Positions 51,893 through 60,403 of a stretch of DNA of 64,000 nucleotides are shown in pieces. The stretch is from Bacillota bacterium. GTDB lineage: Bacteria > Bacillota > Clostridia > Oscillospirales > Ruminococcaceae. Each line of letters starts with the position of its first letter. The first letter of the stretch is position 1. Below the pieces are notes generated by a model that worked only from the letters and a program-made list of their open reading frames with translations, made no database searches and was not told the DNA's origin. A program made the translations under genes and the position numbers. Location of the stretch: positions 1 to 64,000 of the forward strand of contig JAEWLW010000035.1 of NCBI GenBank assembly GCA_023457355.1. Direction: 5' to 3'.

Positions 51893-52468
51893 ATGCCTAA
51901 CGTAACTGAGGAACTGATCAAAGGGCTGGTAAGCTCAGAGCTTATCAAGTCTGAGGACAGCAGTCTGTATCAATACGGTTTGCAGCAGGGGTTGTTTATG
52001 TTCTTGAATTTTTTTACAACCGTTATTGTCGGACTGATATTTGGAATGCTTTGGCAAAGCGTTTTGTTTTCCCTTGTTTACATGCCTCTGCGTATGAATG
52101 CCGGAGGGTATCATGCAAGGACGCCGCTCCGGTGTTACGTCTTCTCCACCGCGTTGATCTTCGCAGTGCTTTCGGTAATAAGGCTTGTATCACAAAGCAG
52201 GCTTATTTGCGGAATCATCGCGGTGGCAGGAGCAGCGGTTATATTTGCCCTGGCACCCGTGGGCGATGCTAACAAGCCTTTGGATAAAATTGAACAAAAG
52301 GTGTATCGCGAACGCGCTTGCTTGACACTGGGGTTTTGGTTGATAACCCTCCTGTTTGGTTTTGTTTTGGGTTTGGAATCTGTAACCGCCACTATAGCGA
52401 CAGCGATTGCCACGCTGGGAATTATGGTGGGTGTGGGGAAAATACATACCGGCAACAAAGTTCTTTAG
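51893..52468 (+). CDS. agrB: AgrB-family peptide-processing membrane protease
   Basis: A 191-residue integral membrane cysteine protease that removes the AgrD tail and forms the ring. The catalytic pair is intact in NAGGYHARTPLRCYVFS: His 74 and Cys 81. Four to five further hydrophobic segments follow. No ribosome site precedes the ATG at 51893; it lies 2 bases after the agrD stop, so translation is probably coupled to agrD. The gene order response regulator, kinase, agrD, agrB is the reverse of staphylococcal agrBDCA. Confidence 0.93.
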   Translation: MPNVTEELIKGLVSSELIKSEDSSLYQYGLQQGLFMFLNFFTTVIVGLIFGMLWQSVLFSLVYMPLRMNAGGYHARTPLRCYVFSTALIFAVLSVIRLVSQSRLICGIIAVAGAAVIFALAPVGDANKPLDKIEQKVYRERACLTLGFWLITLLFGFVLGLESVTATIATAIATLGIMVGVGKIHTGNKVL

Positions 52469-52745
52469 AGATATTTATAACATTGTCAGAGCCCGGTTTT
52501 TATTTGTACTGCCACTGCTATGTGCGTTCTAATTCTTTGACATTCGGTCGGCGCTTCTTATACCGATGGTAGAACGGTATCCTGCACACAACGAGTGTCT
52601 GATAATCCCCCTCTTTAACCTTTTATACACTGTTTACAGTCCCAACACTGGTCGAACGTTTTGAGACTTACAGGTCTGGCGATGCTGGTTCCCGCATCGA
52701 AGACCCTATTTGATCGACATTATCTTAAAAAGTGGGCATAAGACT
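52469..52745. other. Intergenic region, nothing recognised
   Basis: 277 bases after agrB with no supported frame or known motif before the terminator at 52746. Confidence 0.35.
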
Positions 52746-52797
52746 AAAAGAATAGCAGGAATCCGTTGCGGGTATTCGGATTCCTGCTATTCTTTTT
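52746..52797. terminator. Strong bidirectional terminator
   Basis: AAAAGAATAGCAGGAATCCG (52746-52765) pairs exactly with the copy at 52777-52796 around an 11-base loop and is followed by a T. It closes the agr-like locus. Confidence 0.88.
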
Positions 52798-53023
52798 GGC
52801 TTTTTATGTCCGCTCAACTTTTATCAGACCAATCGTGGCTATACGAGAGATACCTACGAGAGATAAGCAAACGCTATCATGGTGTGAAATTATTAAAATA
52901 ACAAACTGCATCGTGGGCAATGTCATTTGAATTCACCTTACGGTGACCCGTATCAATACCGGCATCAATTCTACCTGCCCATACAGCATATTTAAATATT
53001 TCATCGAAATATAATTGTATTCT

Positions 53024-53052
53024 TTGAAATTTTATGATTAAATATATATAAA
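53024..53052 (+). promoter_or_regulatory. Sigma-A promoter of iclR gene
   Basis: TTGAAA (53024-53029), 17 bases, TATAAA (53047-53052), 18 bases before the ATG, so the leader is very short and carries AAGGAGG. Confidence 0.65.
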
Positions 53053-53070
53053 TTCAAAAGGAGGCATCTT

Positions 53071-53847
53071 ATGACTGCTAATGATACTGCTGGCATGACG
53101 CAAAGTCTATGCAAGGCTTTTGATATCTTGTCGTGCTTTTCACCTGAAACGCCGCAGCTGCGGGTTTCTGACTTTACAAAGCGCCTTAACATTAACCAGA
53201 GTAATATTTCCCGTATGCTCAAAACCATGTGCGCCTACGGTTATGTTATTTGGGATGAAGAAACGGGCTGTTATCGTCTGGGGACGCAAATTATCACCCT
53301 CTCCAGCATTGCACTCAACAGCATAGAGCTCAGAAAGCAAGCGTTGCCTGAGCTGTTTCTTTTAGAGCAAAACTATGGCGTTGGCGCCAACCTGGCCATC
53401 CGCCAGGAGACAAAAATGTACTATTTAGCGCATGTGGACAGCCGGAGTTCCCCAAGAATGTACACCATGATCGGATACACCAATCCGTTGCACTGCACCG
53501 CAATTGGCAAGGTCCTGCTGGCGGCGCTGCCGGATGAAAAAATTGAGGCCATTATCGAAGAGGCCGGACTCCCGTCCTTTACCCGGAACACCATCACCAG
53601 CCGTGAAAAGCTGATGGAGCAAATATCCAGGATCAGGCTTTCGGGCTACGCCACCGAATATGAGGAGCATGCGATGGGCAGCGCTTGTATTGCGGCACCA
53701 ATCCGGGACAGAACCGGGGAGGTTGTTGCGGGACTGAGTGTTTCCGGGCGCTACAGCCAGGGGAATTTGCGGGACCGGGAAGCGGAAGTATCCAACATTG
53801 TAATTAATACGGCCAATATCATTTCCAACAAAATGGGCTGCTTCTAA
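53071..53847 (+). CDS. IclR-family transcriptional regulator
   Basis: A 258-residue regulator with an N-terminal winged helix (LRVSDFTKRLNINQSNISRML, about 27-50) and the IclR effector domain (LHCTAIGKVLLAALPDEKI; ACIAAPIRDRTGEVVAGLSV). IclR proteins control use of aromatic or sugar acids; here it precedes the TRAP/sugar-acid operon on the same strand and very probably controls it, with a keto-deoxy acid as possible effector. It is separate from the IclR remnant at 622-822. Confidence 0.92.
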   Translation: MTANDTAGMTQSLCKAFDILSCFSPETPQLRVSDFTKRLNINQSNISRMLKTMCAYGYVIWDEETGCYRLGTQIITLSSIALNSIELRKQALPELFLLEQNYGVGANLAIRQETKMYYLAHVDSRSSPRMYTMIGYTNPLHCTAIGKVLLAALPDEKIEAIIEEAGLPSFTRNTITSREKLMEQISRIRLSGYATEYEEHAMGSACIAAPIRDRTGEVVAGLSVSGRYSQGNLRDREAEVSNIVINTANIISNKMGCF

Positions 53848-53851
53848 TAAA

Positions 53852-53919
53852 AATAGATCAATAATCTAAATTTACTTTTGTTGTAGTATTATTTTAGATT
53901 ATTGGTCTATTATTTTTTA
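53852..53919 (+). terminator. Terminator/inverted repeat after iclR
   Basis: A 19-base inverted repeat (53852-53870 with 53893-53911; AATAGATCAATAATCTAAA, one G-U) followed by ATTTTTTAT. It may also serve as an operator for the operon promoter downstream, which has TATAAT at 53983-53988 but no clear -35. Confidence 0.6.
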
Positions 53920-54056
53920 TATAATTACTAAAAATAATTTATATAATCTAAATATTTTGAAAATTTGTTGATTTGTTGAAGATATAATGCTATTATTCTT
54001 AAAGAGCGAGGGGAATTCGCAATTACCATCTAAAAAAGAAGGAAAAGGTGAATAGT

Positions 54057-55106
54057 ATGAGAAAGTTTGTTTTAGGCATTGTCTGTCTTGGCCTTATCGG
54101 CAGTCTCCTTTCCGGGTGCAATCAAAGCGTTAATATGGGCGGTACCACACCCGCCAGCTCAGAACCCGCTTCGTCTGAAAGCGGTGGCACTCTGCCGGAA
54201 AGTTACGACCTGCTGATGACCTTTGGTACAGAGACCAGTTCCACCTATGCGATGGGCGTACAGATCGGCGAATATTTTAACGCTGTGGCCCCCGGTGTTC
54301 GTTGCACGGTTAAAACGGGTGCGGCTTCTTCCAACATCGAGCTGACCAACGCCGGCCAGACGGTTGTGGCGCACACTCAGAGCGACCTCCTCTATGAAGC
54401 TGCAAACGGCGTCGGCAATTTTTCTGAAAAGAAAGAAAATGTCTATGGCGTCTGCACGGTAATGGAATCAATGTTCCATTTGGCGGTCGCCAACAGTGTA
54501 CCGGTGGATTCACTCGACCAGCTGATCGAACAGAAATATCCGCTGAAAATTTCCGTGGGCGCGCAAGGCTCCGGCATTGAAAGCCTGTTTAGAAAAATTT
54601 TGGCTACTTACAACGTCACCTATGAGGATATAGCTTCCTGGGGCGGAAAAATCGAGTTTTTGGGCATGAGCGACGCCGCGGATGCTTTCAAAAACGGGCA
54701 GCTTAATGCGGTGACTATTCTGGCGGGTGTACCCTACTCCGGCATCACCGAGGTTGCAACCAGCAGCGATCTTAAATTCCTGGATGTGCCGCAGGGCGTC
54801 AAGGACAAACTGCTTACACAGGGCTATATGGATAAGATCATTCCGGCAGGCAGCTATCGCGGACAGGATAGGGACGTCTCTACCGTAGGTGTTTCAATCT
54901 CCATTGTGGCCAGCAAAAACGCCAATGAAGCTGTCATTTACGAGCTGACCAAATACCTGAACTCCCAGGACGGCATCAAAGCGCTTTCCGCCATCAACGC
55001 CGGCTTTGCAAATTATATGAAGGGGCCCGAAACCGGTGTTTCCGGCATGGGCATTTCACTGCACCCCGGGGCCGAGCGCTATTATAAAGAAGCTGGTGTC
55101 GCCTGA
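54057..55106 (+). CDS. TAXI-family TRAP transporter substrate-binding lipoprotein
   Basis: A 349-residue solute-binding protein of the TAXI type. The signal peptide ends LLSGC. The mature domain has LLMTFGTETSSTYAMGVQIGEYFN and SVGAQGSGIESLFRKIL, typical of TAXI proteins (SxGxxG substrate loop). A second Cys is absent. AAGGAAAAGG lies before the ATG at 54057. It binds the substrate, probably a sugar acid by context, for the fused permease encoded next. Confidence 0.9.
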   Translation: MRKFVLGIVCLGLIGSLLSGCNQSVNMGGTTPASSEPASSESGGTLPESYDLLMTFGTETSSTYAMGVQIGEYFNAVAPGVRCTVKTGAASSNIELTNAGQTVVAHTQSDLLYEAANGVGNFSEKKENVYGVCTVMESMFHLAVANSVPVDSLDQLIEQKYPLKISVGAQGSGIESLFRKILATYNVTYEDIASWGGKIEFLGMSDAADAFKNGQLNAVTILAGVPYSGITEVATSSDLKFLDVPQGVKDKLLTQGYMDKIIPAGSYRGQDRDVSTVGVSISIVASKNANEAVIYELTKYLNSQDGIKALSAINAGFANYMKGPETGVSGMGISLHPGAERYYKEAGVA

Positions 55107-55124
55107 ATTGGCCAGCTAAATATA

Positions 55125-55158
55125 GAACCCGGAGATTTTCGAGAGAAACTCCGGGTTC
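55125..55158 (+). other. Intercistronic stem-loop between TRAP genes
   Basis: GAACCCGGAG (55125-55134) pairs with CTCCGGGTTC (55149-55158), followed by TCAATAAAA. It probably raises binding-protein output over permease, or causes partial termination. Confidence 0.65.
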
Positions 55159-55185
55159 TCAATAAAAACAGGAAAGGGTACCTGT

Positions 55186-57126
55186 ATGGAACAATCACAG
55201 ACGCCAAAGGGTCAACCGCGACTGACCGCAACAGAAATTGCTAAATATATCGTCTTTGCTATGGGGCTGGTTGCGGCGATATTTCATATCTACATCTCGG
55301 CGACCGGCATTCTGGAAGCGTACCGGATGCGGACGCTGCACATGATGTTTATGCTGCCGATGGCTTTTCTCATGTTCCCCATGTGCAAGAAGGGGCGGTT
55401 TGCCAAACAAACGTGGATAGATTTTGTCTGGTTTTTATTATGCTTCTCCAGCCTGATATACCTGAGTATGATCGCTTATCCGCGGTTGGTCATGCGAATC
55501 CCATTTGTCACACCGTTTTATTATCTGGACTTTGCCATTGCAATCTTTCTGGTTGTCGCCGTATTGGAGGCAACCCGCCGTGCGGTTGGCTGGGGTATGG
55601 TGGTCGTGTGCCTGAGCGCTTTGGCGTACGCCTTTCTGGGGCACCACATTCGGGGCGATTTTGGTTATACCGGCACAACGCTTCTGCGCATGGCCGAGCA
55701 AATGTGCCTGTCCGTCAACGGCATCTTTGGTTCCACGGTGGCGGCCTCCGCAACTTTCATCTTTATGTTCATGCTGTTCGGGGAATTTTTACAGTATTCG
55801 GGCGCGGGGCAGTTCTTCATCGATATTGCCTTTGCCCTCACCGGCAGAGCGCGGGGCGGCCCCGCCAAAATGGCTGTGGTGGCCAGCGCTCTGATGGGAA
55901 CCGTCTCGGGCAGCTCCACCGCCAACGTCACGTCAACGGGTACTTATACGATCCCCTTAATGAAAAAGGTCGGGTATCGCCCAGTGTTTGCCGGTGCAGT
56001 GGAAGCCTCAGCATCCACAGGCGGCCAGATTCTGCCGCCCATTATGGGTGCCGCCTCCTTTCTGCTGGCCGAATATGTGGGAATTTCCTACATCTCTCTT
56101 TGTACGGCAGCCGCGGTGCCGGCTGCGCTCTATTTCGTGGCGGTGTTCTGTGTGGTTCACTTTGAAGCCGTGCGCACAAACTTAAAGGGCGCAGAAGATG
56201 AAAAAGCAGAATCCTGGAAAAAGATTCTGCTTACCCAAGGCTATCTGGCGCTGCCGCTCCTTGTCATCATAGCGACAATGGTTGCGGGTATCTCGGCCTA
56301 CCGTTCCGCCCTCTACGCCATTATCAGCTGCGTGGTGCTGGTTGTTATCAACAGTATCCATACTAAACGGCGCCTTTCTGCCCGGGAATTTATCAATTGT
56401 CTGGCATCGGGTGCAAAAGGCGGTGTCATGATCGCCGTCACCTGCGCCGCTGCGGGAATCGTCATCGGCGTTTCCAGCGAAACAGGCATCGGGGTTAAGT
56501 TTGCCAGCGCAATCATTCGCCTGGCCCACGGCAACCTCTATCTGATTCTGCCCATGGTTATGGTTTCCAGCCTGATTTTGGGCATGGGGCTTCCCACAAG
56601 CGCAGCTTATATTATGGTTGCGTCCATCGCTGTTCCGGCATTGACCCAAATGGGCATTAATGTGCTGGCCGCCCACCTGTTTGCCCTCTATTTCGGCGTT
56701 TTCTCCGGCATTACGCCTCCGGTCGCCATTTCGGCCTTTGCGGCGGCCGGTCTGGCAGATTCTAAGCCGATGCACACCGGCGCACTGGCAATGTGGCTCT
56801 CGCTGCCGGCGTTTATTATCCCGTATGCCTTTATTTTTAATAATGCGCTGATTCTTCACGGCTCACTGCCGGAAATTCTGGGCATTATTGCGTTGACCCT
56901 TGTGGGTGTGTTCGGCATGGCAGCCGGTGCGATCGGCTGTATGTTCGGAAAACTGTATCCGATTGAGCGCATTCTGATTTTGGGTTGCAGCATTGTGATG
57001 GTCGTGACACCGCGTTTAGGCATCACGCTGGTTTGTCTGACTGCCGTTGGCGTAATTGTTGTACTCAATTTTGTGCGCCATTCAAAAAGCAAATTGTTGG
57101 GGAAGGAAGAATCAACAGGGGCATGA
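55186..57126 (+). CDS. TRAP transporter fused permease (DctQM type)
   Basis: A 646-residue membrane protein in which the small DctQ-like part (first four helices, about 15-150) is fused to the large DctM-like channel (remaining helices). The DctM signature is visible: GTVSGSSTANVTSTGTYTIPLMKKVGY and ASASTGGQILPPIMGAASFLLAEY. Such fused permeases accompany TAXI binding proteins and use a sodium gradient. AAAGG lies about 9 bases before the ATG. Its stop overlaps the dehydratase start (ATGA). Confidence 0.94.
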   Translation: MEQSQTPKGQPRLTATEIAKYIVFAMGLVAAIFHIYISATGILEAYRMRTLHMMFMLPMAFLMFPMCKKGRFAKQTWIDFVWFLLCFSSLIYLSMIAYPRLVMRIPFVTPFYYLDFAIAIFLVVAVLEATRRAVGWGMVVVCLSALAYAFLGHHIRGDFGYTGTTLLRMAEQMCLSVNGIFGSTVAASATFIFMFMLFGEFLQYSGAGQFFIDIAFALTGRARGGPAKMAVVASALMGTVSGSSTANVTSTGTYTIPLMKKVGYRPVFAGAVEASASTGGQILPPIMGAASFLLAEYVGISYISLCTAAAVPAALYFVAVFCVVHFEAVRTNLKGAEDEKAESWKKILLTQGYLALPLLVIIATMVAGISAYRSALYAIISCVVLVVINSIHTKRRLSAREFINCLASGAKGGVMIAVTCAAAGIVIGVSSETGIGVKFASAIIRLAHGNLYLILPMVMVSSLILGMGLPTSAAYIMVASIAVPALTQMGINVLAAHLFALYFGVFSGITPPVAISAFAAAGLADSKPMHTGALAMWLSLPAFIIPYAFIFNNALILHGSLPEILGIIALTLVGVFGMAAGAIGCMFGKLYPIERILILGCSIVMVVTPRLGITLVCLTAVGVIVVLNFVRHSKSKLLGKEESTGA

Positions 57127-58286
57127 AAATTTTAAAGTTAGAAGCGTTTCCGGTTAAAATCAAAAAGGATCATGTATATTTGGGGGACAGTTCGGCGCTG
57201 GATACGCCCTACGACTATTATCTTCGACCCGCCTATCGGTGTCCGTATTCCAAAAATATGGAAACGCTGCTGGTCAAAATTACAACCGACGAAGGCATTG
57301 AAGGCTGGGGGGAGGCGTTGGCTCCGGTGATGCCTGAAGTGGCGGGCATCATCATTGAGCGTATGTTCGCACCCTTTTTGCTTGGGCGGGAAGCGACAGA
57401 TATCGACGTCATCTGGAACCTTCTCTATGACACCATGCGCGACCGGGGCTATTACAGCGGTTTTATGGTAGATGCCATCTCTGCGGTGGATGTCGCACTT
57501 TGGGACATCGCCGGGAAATATTATCACCAGCCTGTTTATAAGCTGCTGGGCGGTGCGTACAGGACGAAGATTCCAGCCTATATTTCCGGCCTGCCCGTAG
57601 CCTCGTTGGCGGAGAAGGTCGAGCTTGCTCTCGACTGGAAGAACAAAGGCTTTTCCGCCATAAAGCTGCATATCGGCTTTGGCATGAAGGAGGATATCCG
57701 CATCATGTCCGCGCTGCGAGAGGCGCTGGGGCCGGACATGGGACTGATGATAGACGCCCACTGGAACTATACCGTTTCGGATGCGATTAAACTTGGGCGC
57801 GCCATGGAGGCGCTGGATGCCCGCTTTCTGGAATGCCCGCTGGCGCCGGAGGATGTGGACGGGTATGCCCAGCTCAGCCACGCGCTGGATATTCCTGTCG
57901 CCTTGGGTGAGAGCGACCGGACCCATCTTCAGTACCGCGAACATCTGACACGAAACAGCTGCGACATTCTTCAGCCGGATGTGGGCAGGACCGGTATCAC
58001 CGAGCTCATGCGCATCGCCAAGCTGGCGGATACTTTCCACAAGCCCGTCGCCCCGCACCTCAGCGTTGGGCAGGGCATCTGCATTGCCGCAACGCTGCAA
58101 TGCTGCGCCGCCATGTATAACTTCTACGGTATGCAGGAGTACCAGCCCACCATTTTGCCGGTGGCAAACGAATTTCTTGCCGATCCCATTCGGTGCGAAA
58201 ACGGCCTTTTCACTGTGCCGGAGGGCCCTGGCCTTGGCATTGCGCCGGATGAGGAAAAAGTGCGATATTATTCTGTAAAACTTTAA
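57123..58286 (+). CDS. Enolase-superfamily (mandelate racemase/muconate lactonizing) sugar-acid dehydratase
   Basis: A 387-residue enzyme with the enolase capping domain and barrel. Metal ligands are Asp 211 (MIDAHWN), Glu 237 (ECPLAP) and Glu 263 (LGESDR). The general base pair His 312/Asp 286 (APHLS, LQPDVGRTG) is present, as in aldonate dehydratases. The second-strand motif is K-x-H (Lys 181, His 183 in IKLHIGFG) rather than the common K-x-K. It should turn an aldonic or uronic acid into a 2-keto-3-deoxy acid. The exact sugar cannot be told. Confidence 0.88.
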   Translation: MKILKLEAFPVKIKKDHVYLGDSSALDTPYDYYLRPAYRCPYSKNMETLLVKITTDEGIEGWGEALAPVMPEVAGIIIERMFAPFLLGREATDIDVIWNLLYDTMRDRGYYSGFMVDAISAVDVALWDIAGKYYHQPVYKLLGGAYRTKIPAYISGLPVASLAEKVELALDWKNKGFSAIKLHIGFGMKEDIRIMSALREALGPDMGLMIDAHWNYTVSDAIKLGRAMEALDARFLECPLAPEDVDGYAQLSHALDIPVALGESDRTHLQYREHLTRNSCDILQPDVGRTGITELMRIAKLADTFHKPVAPHLSVGQGICIAATLQCCAAMYNFYGMQEYQPTILPVANEFLADPIRCENGLFTVPEGPGLGIAPDEEKVRYYSVKL

Positions 58287-58303
58287 AGCGAGGTAAACTT
58301 TCA

Positions 58304-59239
58304 ATGCAACATTCCAATGAGACTCTTCGGGGCATCTGCCCCATTCTGACAACGCCTTTTCTGGAGGACGGCAGCGTCGACTATCCGAGCCTGCGCAATG
58401 TGGTCGCGCTGATGCTGGAGGCCGGCGTACACGGTATTGCTCTGTTCGGCAATGCCAGCGAGGGCTATGCGCTGACCCAGGGCGAAAAGGCTGAGATTGC
58501 CCGCGTTGTTCAGGACGAAGTCCTGGGCCGGGTTCCGCTGGTGTTCGGCGCGGGCGGCGCCGGGGTGGAGTGCGCGGTGGAAAACTGCCTGTGGGCAGAA
58601 AAAAGCGGCGCCAATTTCCTCATGGTTATGCCGCCCCACATGGTCAAGCCCGATGCGCAGCGGATATATGACTATTTTGCGGCCATTGCCAAGGCGGTAA
58701 GCATCCCCATCGTTTTGCAGGACGCACCTGTTGCCTGCGGTGTGGCCATTCCGGTGGACATTATGGTTCGGCTGGCCCACGAATATGACAACATTCGGTA
58801 TGTCAAGGAAGAAGGCCCGCCCACTATTATTAAGATGCAGAAAATTATAGCGTCTGCCGGAGGCAAGCTAACCATTCTGGGCGGTATGAACGGCATCTAT
58901 TGCTATGAAGAATTCTGTTATGGCAGTGTTGGCTGCATGCCGGCGGGTGAATTCCCGGAGGTGTTGGTTCAGGTTTATGAGCTGTTTTTCCAAGGCAAAC
59001 AGGAGGAAGCGCGCGCATTGTTTTATCGCTACCTGCCCTTTATTCGAATCGGCACACTGGCAGGCGGATACGCGATGTCAGTCCATAAAGAAATTCTAAA
59101 ACGCGGCGGCGTTATTAAATCGGCGTTTGTCCGCAATCCCAATATTCCTGCCGACGACACGCTCAAGGAACAGGTGATGGAAACATTGTCCGGCGTGCCG
59201 CTGCTGGCCCTTTCATGGGGGCAGCGCCATTCCGTTTAA
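58304..59239 (+). CDS. DapA/NAL-family aldolase
   Basis: A 311-residue class I aldolase-fold protein. The Schiff-base Lys 168 is in RYVKEEG; GNASEGYALTQGEK is the usual substrate carboxylate loop. The Tyr found in YNxP of lysine-pathway DapA is not present (IVLQDAPVACG instead), which argues for another 2-keto acid substrate such as 2-keto-3-deoxygluconate. It starts 18 bases after the dehydratase. It could provide a non-phosphorylated split of the same intermediate that DgoK and KDPG aldolase use. Confidence 0.86.
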   Translation: MQHSNETLRGICPILTTPFLEDGSVDYPSLRNVVALMLEAGVHGIALFGNASEGYALTQGEKAEIARVVQDEVLGRVPLVFGAGGAGVECAVENCLWAEKSGANFLMVMPPHMVKPDAQRIYDYFAAIAKAVSIPIVLQDAPVACGVAIPVDIMVRLAHEYDNIRYVKEEGPPTIIKMQKIIASAGGKLTILGGMNGIYCYEEFCYGSVGCMPAGEFPEVLVQVYELFFQGKQEEARALFYRYLPFIRIGTLAGGYAMSVHKEILKRGGVIKSAFVRNPNIPADDTLKEQVMETLSGVPLLALSWGQRHSV

Positions 59240-59251
59240 GGGAGTACTCTG

Positions 59252-59725
59252 ATGATCTTTTCAAACATAAATGCGAAAAGCCGCCTGAATGTTTATCCGC
59301 CCGCTTTAAAACGCGCGCTGGATTATTGTGCGAACACCGATTTTTTGGCTATGGAAGCCGGAACCTATCCCCTGGAAGGGGAGGCTATGTACATTATGGT
59401 GATGGATTTTACCAGCAAGCTGCTTGCGGATGCCCACCCCGAACGGCATGAGACTTTTGTTGATATTCAATTCTGGCCCGAGGGCGAGGAATATTTCGGC
59501 GTTGCACCCTATTCCAACGGGTTGGGTACGGTAATTAAGGCGGCACCGGAGCAGGATATCTGGCTTTATGAGTCGGTTGAAAACGAAAGCTTTTTGCACG
59601 CCACACCCGGGTGCTATGCCATCTTTTTTCCGGAGGATATTCACCGCCCCGGCGTATGCGACGGCGTCCCCGCCTGCTACCGCAAAGTGGTCGTCAAAAT
59701 TAACACCGCCCTGCTTGAAGGGTAA
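59252..59725 (+). CDS. YhcH/YjgK/YiaL family protein
   Basis: A 157-residue cupin-like protein of the YhcH/YiaL (DUF386) family, with AHPERHETFVDIQFWPEGEE and the PEDIHRPGV motif supplying His/Glu metal ligands. Members occur in sialic acid and sugar-acid operons and may open or isomerise sugar rings (anomerase/isomerase role suggested for some). It starts 12 bases after the aldolase gene. Confidence 0.88.
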   Translation: MIFSNINAKSRLNVYPPALKRALDYCANTDFLAMEAGTYPLEGEAMYIMVMDFTSKLLADAHPERHETFVDIQFWPEGEEYFGVAPYSNGLGTVIKAAPEQDIWLYESVENESFLHATPGCYAIFFPEDIHRPGVCDGVPACYRKVVVKINTALLEG

Positions 59726-59739
59726 AGGAGATGCAAAAC

Positions 59740-60390
59740 ATGACTGATCTGCTGCATGAAGTGCGAAATCACCGCATTATTGTGGCGCTGCGCGGCGCCG
59801 CACCCGAAGCGATGGCATCGATTGCCCGGGCTCTTTATAACGGCGGCATTCGCATGATTGAAGTGACTTTTGAGCAGACAGCGCCGGATACAATTCAAAA
59901 AACGGCTTCCAGCATTGAAGCGGTCCGAAACGAGGTCGGTGATGCGGTGCTGGTGGGCGCAGGCACCACCCTTACGCCCGAGCAGGCCAAAGCTGCCGTG
60001 GCTGCCGGCGCTTCCTACCTGCTCTCGCCTCACTTTGACCCCGCCGTGGTTGAGTCCGCACGTGCATTAGGCGCAGGTGTCATTCCCGGGTGCTTCAGTC
60101 CCAGCGAGGTGGTTGCCGCGTGGCACGCCGGGGCTTCGCTTATTAAGCTTTTCCCCGCTGAAACCGGGGGCATCAGTTATATCAAAGCGCTGGGCGCGCC
60201 ATTGGGGCATATCCCACTGCTGCCGATGGGTGGGGTGAGTTTGGAAAACATTAACGATTTTCTGTCGCTGCCCAACGTCGCCGGTGTCGGTATCGGCTCG
60301 GCCATCGCCAAAAAGTCGCTGATAGCTGCAGGGGATTTTGAAGGCCTGCAGGCTTTGGCGGCCCGGTATGTCAAAAAGCTCAACAATTAA
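59740..60390 (+). CDS. 2-dehydro-3-deoxy-phosphogluconate/galactonate aldolase (KDPG aldolase family)
   Basis: A 216-residue class I aldolase. It has RIIVALRG, GIRMIEVTFEQT (catalytic Glu), GAGTTLTPEQAKAAVAAGA and the Schiff-base Lys 136 in SLIKLFPAE. It splits 6-phospho-2-keto-3-deoxy acids to pyruvate and glyceraldehyde-3-phosphate. The ATG at 59740 is chosen since AAAGGAG abuts the earlier ATG at 59731. It works after the DgoK kinase encoded next. Confidence 0.92.
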   Translation: MTDLLHEVRNHRIIVALRGAAPEAMASIARALYNGGIRMIEVTFEQTAPDTIQKTASSIEAVRNEVGDAVLVGAGTTLTPEQAKAAVAAGASYLLSPHFDPAVVESARALGAGVIPGCFSPSEVVAAWHAGASLIKLFPAETGGISYIKALGAPLGHIPLLPMGGVSLENINDFLSLPNVAGVGIGSAIAKKSLIAAGDFEGLQALAARYVKKLNN

Positions 60391-60403
60391 GGAGGTGCGC
60401 GGC

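Noticed and set aside
57138..58352. A 404-codon open frame antisense to the dehydratase gene
   Set aside because: The plus strand has complete enolase-superfamily motifs; the antisense product has none.
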